In this document: piece by piece, positions 4,740-9,002 of the stretch
Numbering within the stretch: position 1 is the first letter of the stretch
Layout of the letters: the number at the start of each line of letters is the position of its first letter
Assembly: GCA_003170875.1 (NCBI GenBank)
Contig: PMYJ01000216.1
Coordinates: forward strand, 1 to 9,002
DNA length: 9,002 nt
Source of the DNA: Candidatus Dormiibacterota bacterium
GTDB taxonomy: Bacteria; Chloroflexota; Dormibacteria; Aeolococcales; Aeolococcaceae
Direction of reading: 5' to 3'
Notes under the pieces: model-generated
Told to the model about the DNA's origin: nothing
Databases searched by the model: none
What the model saw: the letters and a program-made list of their open reading frames with translations, nothing else
Translations under genes and position numbers: made by a program

Positions 4740-5606
4740 TCAGTAGCGCGTCACCTTCAACGAGAGGTCAAGGGCGATCGCGCTGTGGGTCAACGCCCCC
4801 ACCGAGATGAAGTCCACCCCGGCGAGCGCATACGCCCGAGCGTTGCCCGGCAGGACGCCGCCGCTCACCTCGACGATGGCGCGGCCCCGGATCAGGCCCA
4901 TCGCCTCGCGCACCTGGCCCGGCGAGAAGTTGTCGAGGAGGATGCGGGGCGCCTTGTCGGTGAGCGCCTGCTGGAGCTCCTGGAAGCAGCTGACCTCGAC
5001 GATCACGTCGTCCTCGGGGTACGCCTTGCGCACGGCGCGGAGGGCCGGGGTGACCCCGCCCACCAGGGCGAGGTGGGTGTCCTTGATGAGGATGGCGTCG
5101 TAGAGGCCGAAGCGGTGGTTGTCGGCGCCGCCGATGCGGGTGGCGTACTTCTCCAGCGAGCGCAGCCCCGGGGTGGTCTTGCGGGTGTCGAGGATGGTCG
5201 CCTTGGTGCCCTCGACCGCCTTGACGTAGCGGGCGGTCATGGTGGCGATCCCGGAGAGGTGCTGGAGGAAGTTGAGGGCGACCCGCTCCGCCTTGAGGAT
5301 GGCCCGGGCAGGGCCGTAGAGGCGGATGACGATCTGGTCCTCCTGGACCTTGTCGCCGTCCTTGGCCTTGGGGTCGAACTGGACCCGCTCGTCGAGGAGC
5401 TCGAAGGCGCGGCGCGCCAGGGACAAACCGCAGATCACACCGTCCTGCTTGCAGACGATCTTGCCGCGACAGGTCATGGCCGGGGGGATCAGAGCATCGG
5501 TGGTGACGTCACCGGCTCCGAGGTCCTCGTCGAGGGCCGCACGTATGAGGGTGTCGAGATGCTCGGGTGCGAGCGTCTCAGTGATGGGCTGCAGGGTCGT
5601 GGACAA
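4740..5606 (-). CDS. nadC: nicotinate-nucleotide pyrophosphorylase (quinolinate phosphoribosyltransferase)
   Basis: NadC converts quinolinate and PRPP to nicotinate mononucleotide, CO2 and pyrophosphate, the step where de novo synthesis enters the NAD pathway. The 288-residue product has the usual length. An N-terminal alpha/beta domain begins LIRAALDEDLGAGDVTTDAL (20-39), followed by ERVALNFLQHLSGIAT (107-122) and the barrel. The barrel carries RKTTPGLR (142-149), ADNHRFGLYD (161-170), IKDTH (174-178), Glu204 in VEVS, Asp225 in LLDNF, SGG (248-250) and GVDFISVGALTHS (263-275). These supply the Arg/Lys/His pocket for quinolinate and the acidic residues for Mg-PRPP. The usual IKDNH reads IKDTH here. 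TTG is the start, with GAGGAG six bases upstream; it overlaps the nadB end by 29 bp, so translation is probably coupled. It is the last gene of the operon. Confidence 0.96.
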   Translation of the reverse strand: MSTTLQPITETLAPEHLDTLIRAALDEDLGAGDVTTDALIPPAMTCRGKIVCKQDGVICGLSLARRAFELLDERVQFDPKAKDGDKVQEDQIVIRLYGPARAILKAERVALNFLQHLSGIATMTARYVKAVEGTKATILDTRKTTPGLRSLEKYATRIGGADNHRFGLYDAILIKDTHLALVGGVTPALRAVRKAYPEDDVIVEVSCFQELQQALTDKAPRILLDNFSPGQVREAMGLIRGRAIVEVSGGVLPGNARAYALAGVDFISVGALTHSAIALDLSLKVTRY

Positions 5607-7128
5607 CCTCTACTCCTCTCTTATCCCGCATGACGTGGGACACACGCCAGCGGTCGATGCTCGAGGGGAAGTCACCACGGTGGTGAGCGCCCCGGCTCTC
5701 CTCTCGGTAAAGCGCGGCCCCGACGATCAGCCGGGCCGCGGTGCGGGCGAGCCGGCCGCGCTGTTGCGCAAGCCAGGTCCTGCCCTCTCCCCCCTCCTCC
5801 CCCATCTGAGCGATCGCCTCCCCGGCGGCGGTGAGCGCGGGGCCGGTGCGGCTGATGCCGCAGGCCGACCACATCAGCTCGCGCAGCTCCTGCTCGGCGG
5901 CGAGATCGGCGAGCCGGGTCTCCACCGACACGGCGGGCAGCTCGGCGACGCCCCCCGCGGGCCGTCCTGAGAGCCCGGCGACGGCCGCCTCGGCGGCCCG
6001 GCGCCCGAACACCACGCCCTCGAGCAGTGAGTTGCTGGCCAGCCGGTTGGCGCCATGGACACCCGTCCGGGCGACCTCGCCGCAGGCGTAGAGGCCCGGG
6101 ACGGTGGTCGCCCCGTCCAGGTCGGTGACCACGCCACCGATGGTGTAGTGGGCGGCCGGGGCGATCGGGATCGGCTGCTCGACCGGGTCGATGCCGTGGC
6201 TCCGGCAGGTGGCGACGATGGTCGGGAAGCGCTCGGCGAGGCGCTCGCCGACGCCGCGGCAGTCGAGGAACACCGATGCGCTGCCGCTCCGCGCCATCTC
6301 CTCCCAGATCGACCTGGCGACGATGTCCCGGGGAGCCAGCTCGCCGCGGGGGTCGGCGTCGAGCAGGAAGCGCCGCCCGTCCGCGTCCACGACCAGTCCG
6401 CCCTCGCCACGGACCGCCTCGCTGATGAGAAAAGCGGGGGCGCCCGCGAGCGCGAGGACCGTGGGGTGGAACTGGATGAACTCGACGTCGGCGACGTCGG
6501 CGCCCGCCTCGTAGGCGAGGGCGATGCCGTCGCCGGTGGCCCCGGCCGGGTTGGTGGTGTGGCGCCAGAGGGCGGATGCCCCACCGGTCGCGAGGATCAC
6601 GGCCCCGGCAGTCACCCGCGCCCTCTCGCCGGAGGCGGGATCGCAGAGCTCGACTCCGACGCAGCCGGCACCGTCAAGCACCAGGCCGGTGACCACCTGG
6701 CCCTCGAGGACGGTGGCGGCGCTCTCGTGGAGGCGCTGCAGCAGGGCGGACTCGATGGCCGCCCCGGTGGCATCGCCGCCGGCGTGAAGGACCCGCGCCC
6801 GGCTGTGCGCCGCCTCCCGGTGGAGGTCGACGCGGTCCCCGTTGCGGTCGAATGCGACGCCCCAGTCGGCCAGCTGGGCCACCCGGTCCGGAGCCTCCTC
6901 GACCATCAGGCGGACCGCCCGCTCGTCGCAGAGGCCGCGACCGGCGGCCATGGTGTCCTCGAAGTGCAGCTCCGGGGAGTCGTCGGGGCCGACCGCCGCG
7001 GCGATCCCGCCCTGGGCGGCGGCGGTGCAGCCGTCGTCGGTGCTGCCCTTGCTCACCACCAGCACGCGGGCGCGCGAGGCGGCGGTGAGCGCGGCGGCCA
7101 GCCCGGCAACGCCTCCGCCCACGACCAC
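5578..7128 (-). CDS. nadB: L-aspartate oxidase
   Basis: NadB is an FAD flavoprotein that oxidises L-aspartate to iminoaspartate, which NadA condenses with dihydroxyacetone phosphate to quinolinate. The 516-residue product is full length for the family. Visible in order: the FAD dinucleotide motif GGGVAGL (4-10), CTAAAQGGIAAAV (34-46), HREAAHSRARVLHAGGDATG (103-122), QFHPT with His221, EAVRGEGG (237-244), LAPRDIVAR with Arg267, APAAHYTIGGV with His327, GLYACGEV (345-352) and HGANRLASNSLLEG with Arg362. The named His and Arg residues fit the substrate-binding set known from E. coli NadB. The C-terminal helical domain is present. The GTG at 7128 is the first standard start, but it clips the first strand and has no good Shine-Dalgarno. 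The frame is open to a CTG at 7168-7170 overlapping the panD stop. Fumarate reductase flavoproteins are related, but the motif set and nadC neighbour favour NadB. Confidence 0.95.
   Translation of the reverse strand: MVVGGGVAGLAAALTAASRARVLVVSKGSTDDGCTAAAQGGIAAAVGPDDSPELHFEDTMAAGRGLCDERAVRLMVEEAPDRVAQLADWGVAFDRNGDRVDLHREAAHSRARVLHAGGDATGAAIESALLQRLHESAATVLEGQVVTGLVLDGAGCVGVELCDPASGERARVTAGAVILATGGASALWRHTTNPAGATGDGIALAYEAGADVADVEFIQFHPTVLALAGAPAFLISEAVRGEGGLVVDADGRRFLLDADPRGELAPRDIVARSIWEEMARSGSASVFLDCRGVGERLAERFPTIVATCRSHGIDPVEQPIPIAPAAHYTIGGVVTDLDGATTVPGLYACGEVARTGVHGANRLASNSLLEGVVFGRRAAEAAVAGLSGRPAGGVAELPAVSVETRLADLAAEQELRELMWSACGISRTGPALTAAGEAIAQMGEEGGEGRTWLAQQRGRLARTAARLIVGAALYREESRGAHHRGDFPSSIDRWRVSHVMRDKRGVEVVHDPAAHH
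5613..5618 (-). promoter_or_regulatory. nadC ribosome binding site
   Basis: GAGGAG on the minus strand, six bases before TTG 5604-5606 and outside the nadC frame, within the end of nadB. It supports the TTG start. Confidence 0.65.
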
Positions 7129-7166
7129 GATGTCGGGGGCCGTTCCTCGAAGTCTGGCGGTCGCGC

Positions 7167-7526
7167 TCAGGGCGTCATCGCCTCGATGATGGCCCGGTTG
7201 CGGGCGTCGACCCGGACGATGCGGGGGGCATGCCGGCCCAGCTCGGCGTCGTCGTACTGGGCGTAGGTGATCACGATGGCGAGGTCGCCGGGGGTGCCCA
7301 GGTGGGCGATCGCGCCGTTCAAGCCCAGCTCTCCGGGACCGCCCTCGATGGCGTACGTGACCGCCCGAGCCCCGTTGGTCACGTTGAGGACGTGAACCTG
7401 CTCACCGGGGAGGATGTCGGCCAGCCGCATGAGTTCCGGGTCGATGCTGCAGGAGCCCTCGTAGTCCAGGTCCGCTCCGGTGACGGTGGCGCGGTGGATC
7501 TTGGACTTGACGACGGTGCGCAGCAC
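7167..7526 (-). CDS. panD: aspartate 1-decarboxylase proenzyme
   Basis: PanD removes the alpha-carboxyl of L-aspartate to give beta-alanine for pantothenate synthesis. It is made as a 119-residue proenzyme that cleaves itself to form a pyruvoyl cofactor. From the GTG start the numbering matches E. coli PanD: the processing site is Gly24-Ser25 in DYEGSCSID, and Lys9, Arg54, Thr57 and Tyr58 fall at the known active-site positions. The block NGAIAHL follows. The GTG at 7524-7526 has GAGGAG six bases upstream. A TTG at 7563-7565 would add 13 residues and overlap panC; the family length and the Shine-Dalgarno argue against it. The gene lies 35 nt after the panC stop and 38 nt before the nadB GTG. 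Its substrate is also that of NadB next door. Confidence 0.97.
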   Translation of the reverse strand: MLRTVVKSKIHRATVTGADLDYEGSCSIDPELMRLADILPGEQVHVLNVTNGARAVTYAIEGGPGELGLNGAIAHLGTPGDLAIVITYAQYDDAELGRHAPRIVRVDARNRAIIEAMTP

Positions 7527-7532
7527 GCCTCG

Positions 7533-7538
7533 CTCCTC
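7533..7538 (-). promoter_or_regulatory. panD ribosome binding site
   Basis: GAGGAG on the minus strand, six bases before GTG 7524-7526, the same sequence and spacing as at nadC. It decides between the GTG and an upstream in-frame TTG. Confidence 0.65.
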
Positions 7539-7561
7539 TCCGAATCCAGGCCGAATAGGGG

Positions 7562-8473
7562 TCAACCCCCCAGACCGACGGCCAGCCTCTCATCGGTCCC
7601 CGGCGTGAGCACATCGATCAGCCGGGTCTGACCCATTCTAGCAGCGATCAGAATTTCGCACCGAACGTGCATGTTCGTGGCCGGTAGGAAGGTCTCGGCG
7701 TCGACCACGGCCACGTAGTCCACGGCCAGGCCGGGGCTCTCGGCGAGGCGCCGGAGGACCAGATCGCGGATCGCCTCCGCGTCTCTCTCCCCGAGCCGAA
7801 AGGCGTCGTCGGCAGCGGCCAGGGCGGCCGGGATGGCGAGGGCCTGGCGCCGCTCCGCGGGATCGAGGCGGGCATTGCGGCTGGAGAGGGCGAGGCCGTC
7901 CACGTCACGGACGGTGGGGCAGACGACGATCTCGGTCCCGGTGTCCAGGTCGGCGGCGAGGCGGCGGACCACGGCGCACTGCTGGGCATCCTTGTGCCCG
8001 AAGTAGGCACGGTCCGGCCGAGCCGTGATCAGGAGCTTGGTCACCACTGTGGCCACGCCATCGAAATGCCCGGGGCGATGAGCCCCCTCGAGGGTCTCAG
8101 CGAGCGCCCCCCCCAGATTGACCCGAGTGGCGAACCCCTCCGGGTACATGGTGGCGTCGGTCGGAACGTAGGCCAGGTCCACCCCCAGCTCGGCGCAGAC
8201 GGCGAGGTCGGCGGCCAGGGGCCGCGGGTACCGGTCGAAGTCCTCGCCCGGGCCGAACTGGGTCGGGTTGACGAAGATGCTCACCACCGTCCGGTCGCAC
8301 TCCGCTCTCGACCTCTGGATCAATCGACGGTGGCCGGCATGCAGCGCGCCCATGGTCGGCACCAGCCCGAGGCTCAGCCCGGCGGCCCGGATCCGATCGC
8401 ACCGGCGGCGCAGCTCCTCCGGGCCATCGACCCGGGTGGGGCGTGAGCGCCGGTCAGCTGTATGTGTGGGCAT
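7562..8473 (-). CDS. panC: pantothenate synthetase (pantoate--beta-alanine ligase)
   Basis: PanC joins pantoate and beta-alanine with ATP, through a pantoyl-adenylate, to give pantothenate. The 303-residue product has the HIGH-type nucleotidyltransferase motif PTMGALHAGH (39-48, with His45 and His48), SIFVNPTQFGPGEDFDRYPR (65-84), GHFDGVATVVTKLL (136-148), YFGHKDAQQ (157-165) and the KMSKS-like LSSRNARL (196-203). The family often has FGEKD or FGxKD in the fourth block, so the His there is within normal variation. The ATG at 8471-8473 overlaps the panB end by 20 bp and has no clear Shine-Dalgarno, suggesting translational coupling to panB. The frame continues upstream to 8515 inside panB with low-complexity residues, which I left out. 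The first 18 or so residues are variable, so a slightly later start cannot be excluded. Confidence 0.96.
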   Translation of the reverse strand: MPTHTADRRSRPTRVDGPEELRRRCDRIRAAGLSLGLVPTMGALHAGHRRLIQRSRAECDRTVVSIFVNPTQFGPGEDFDRYPRPLAADLAVCAELGVDLAYVPTDATMYPEGFATRVNLGGALAETLEGAHRPGHFDGVATVVTKLLITARPDRAYFGHKDAQQCAVVRRLAADLDTGTEIVVCPTVRDVDGLALSSRNARLDPAERRQALAIPAALAAADDAFRLGERDAEAIRDLVLRRLAESPGLAVDYVAVVDAETFLPATNMHVRCEILIAARMGQTRLIDVLTPGTDERLAVGLGG

Positions 8474-9002
8474 CGTCCGGGAAGGTGCCGGCGGCCACCT
8501 CGGCCGCATAGGCACGGGTGGCGGCCACCGCCTCGTCGCCGAGCGGGGCGAAGACCTTGACGAACTTGGGCAGGGGGTCGCGGTTCAGCCCCAGGATGTC
8601 GTGGAAGACCAGAACCTGGCCGTCGCAGCCGGGGCCGGCCCCGATCCCGATGGTGGGGATGCTCAGGGAGGCGGTCACCGAGGCCGCCAGCGCCCCGGGC
8701 ATCCCTTCGAGCACGACGGCGAAGGCGCCCGCCGCCTCCAGCTCCCGGGCATCGCTCTCGATCCGGGCGGCCACCTCCGCCTCCCTCCCCTGCACCCGGA
8801 AGCCGCCGAAGAGGTTGATGAACTGGGGGGTCAGGCCGAGGTGGCCCATCACCGGGATGCCCCGCTCGGTCAGCTTCGCCACCAGCTGGACGACCCGGCC
8901 GCCGCCCTCGACCTTGACCGCGTGCATCCCCGCCTGCAGGAAGCTGGCCGCGTTGGCGATGGCCTGCTCGTCGGAGGCGTGGTACGAGTTGAACGGCATG
9001 TC
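8454..9002 (-). CDS. panB: 3-methyl-2-oxobutanoate hydroxymethyltransferase, C-terminal part (5' end beyond window)
   Basis: PanB transfers a hydroxymethyl group from 5,10-methylene-tetrahydrofolate to 2-oxoisovalerate, giving ketopantoate, the first committed step to pantothenate. The window holds the last 182 codons; about 80 N-terminal residues are missing by comparison with E. coli PanB. The fragment opens DMPFNSY, whose Asp matches a Mg2+ ligand of the family. It continues with VKVEGG (Lys and Glu of the active site), GIPVMGHLGLTPQ, GGFRVQGR, FAVVLEGMP (catalytic Glu), IPTIGIGAGPGCDGQVLVFHD and PKFVK. The stop lies within the start of panC. The ATG near the right edge is internal, not the gene start. 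It is the first visible gene of the operon, so the promoter lies outside. Confidence 0.96.
   Translation of the reverse strand, partial: DMPFNSYHASDEQAIANAASFLQAGMHAVKVEGGGRVVQLVAKLTERGIPVMGHLGLTPQFINLFGGFRVQGREAEVAARIESDARELEAAGAFAVVLEGMPGALAASVTASLSIPTIGIGAGPGCDGQVLVFHDILGLNRDPLPKFVKVFAPLGDEAVAATRAYAAEVAAGTFPDDAHTYS

Noticed and set aside
4473..5633. Plus-strand open frame of 386 codons across the repeat and nadC
   Set aside because: It is mostly the antisense shadow of nadC, with Asp/Leu/Val/Gly-rich content typical of the complementary strand of GC-rich genes; it also translates the repeat.
6055..7266. Plus-strand open frame of 403 codons
   Set aside because: Antisense of nadB and panD; no domain or motif visible, and composition is that of a shadow frame.
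7526..7565. panD start at TTG 7563-7565
   Set aside because: It would overlap the panC stop and add 13 residues absent from the family; the GTG at 7526 has GAGGAG at ideal spacing and puts the cleavage site at Gly24-Ser25.
8474..8515. Upstream start for panC
   Set aside because: The extra residues come from the panB coding sequence in another frame and are Pro/Arg low-complexity; the ATG at 8473 fits the family.
8997..8999. ATG near the right edge as the panB start
   Set aside because: It would remove about 80 residues of the conserved barrel, including a metal-binding region; it is the internal Met of the DMPF block, and the gene continues past the window.

Overview
The window is high-GC bacterial chromosome with dense genes and short spacers, and I see no transposase, integrase, phage gene, CRISPR array, rRNA or tRNA. 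The ClpC N-terminus, the four-domain S1 protein, the ClpS+DUF2017 pair and the panBCD-nadBC cluster point to a high-GC Gram-positive-type lineage (Actinomycetota, or a Chloroflexota/Dormibacterota-like group). That placement is inferred from protein style and gene order only.

Left part (1-3652): on the minus strand lie the 5' end of clpC (AAA+ unfoldase of the Clp protease, cut by the window edge) and, upstream of it, rpsA (ribosomal protein S1 with a long acidic Ala/Glu tail). A 435-bp divergent control region (2151-2585) separates rpsA from three plus-strand genes: a 70-residue double-CxxC zinc-ribbon protein of unknown role, clpS (N-degron adaptor for ClpA/ClpC) and a DUF2017 gene that usually follows clpS. 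The adaptor thus sits about 2.5 kb from the unfoldase it is expected to serve.

Middle part (3653-4739): a minus-strand gene for an unrecognised four-helix membrane protein (3717-4214), then about 525 bp without a credible gene. That gap holds a near-identical tandem repeat. Each copy folds into two abutting 7-bp hairpins, and further hairpins lie between the repeat and the end of nadC.

Right part (4740-9002): a tight minus-strand operon in the order panB (partial, cut at the right edge), panC, panD, nadB, nadC. PanB, PanC and PanD make pantothenate, the precursor of coenzyme A; NadB and NadC act in de novo NAD synthesis. PanD and NadB both consume L-aspartate, so the operon joins two aspartate-fed cofactor branches. 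nadA, needed between NadB and NadC, is not in the window. Gene ends overlap or lie within about 40 nt of one another, which implies co-transcription from a promoter beyond the right edge.

Most of this is recognisable housekeeping content. The least explained parts are the hairpin-pair repeat at 4445-4612, the repeats upstream of rpsA, the small zinc-ribbon protein, the orphan membrane protein and the S1 tail. Several genes appear to start at TTG or GTG rather than ATG, mostly supported by good Shine-Dalgarno sequences.
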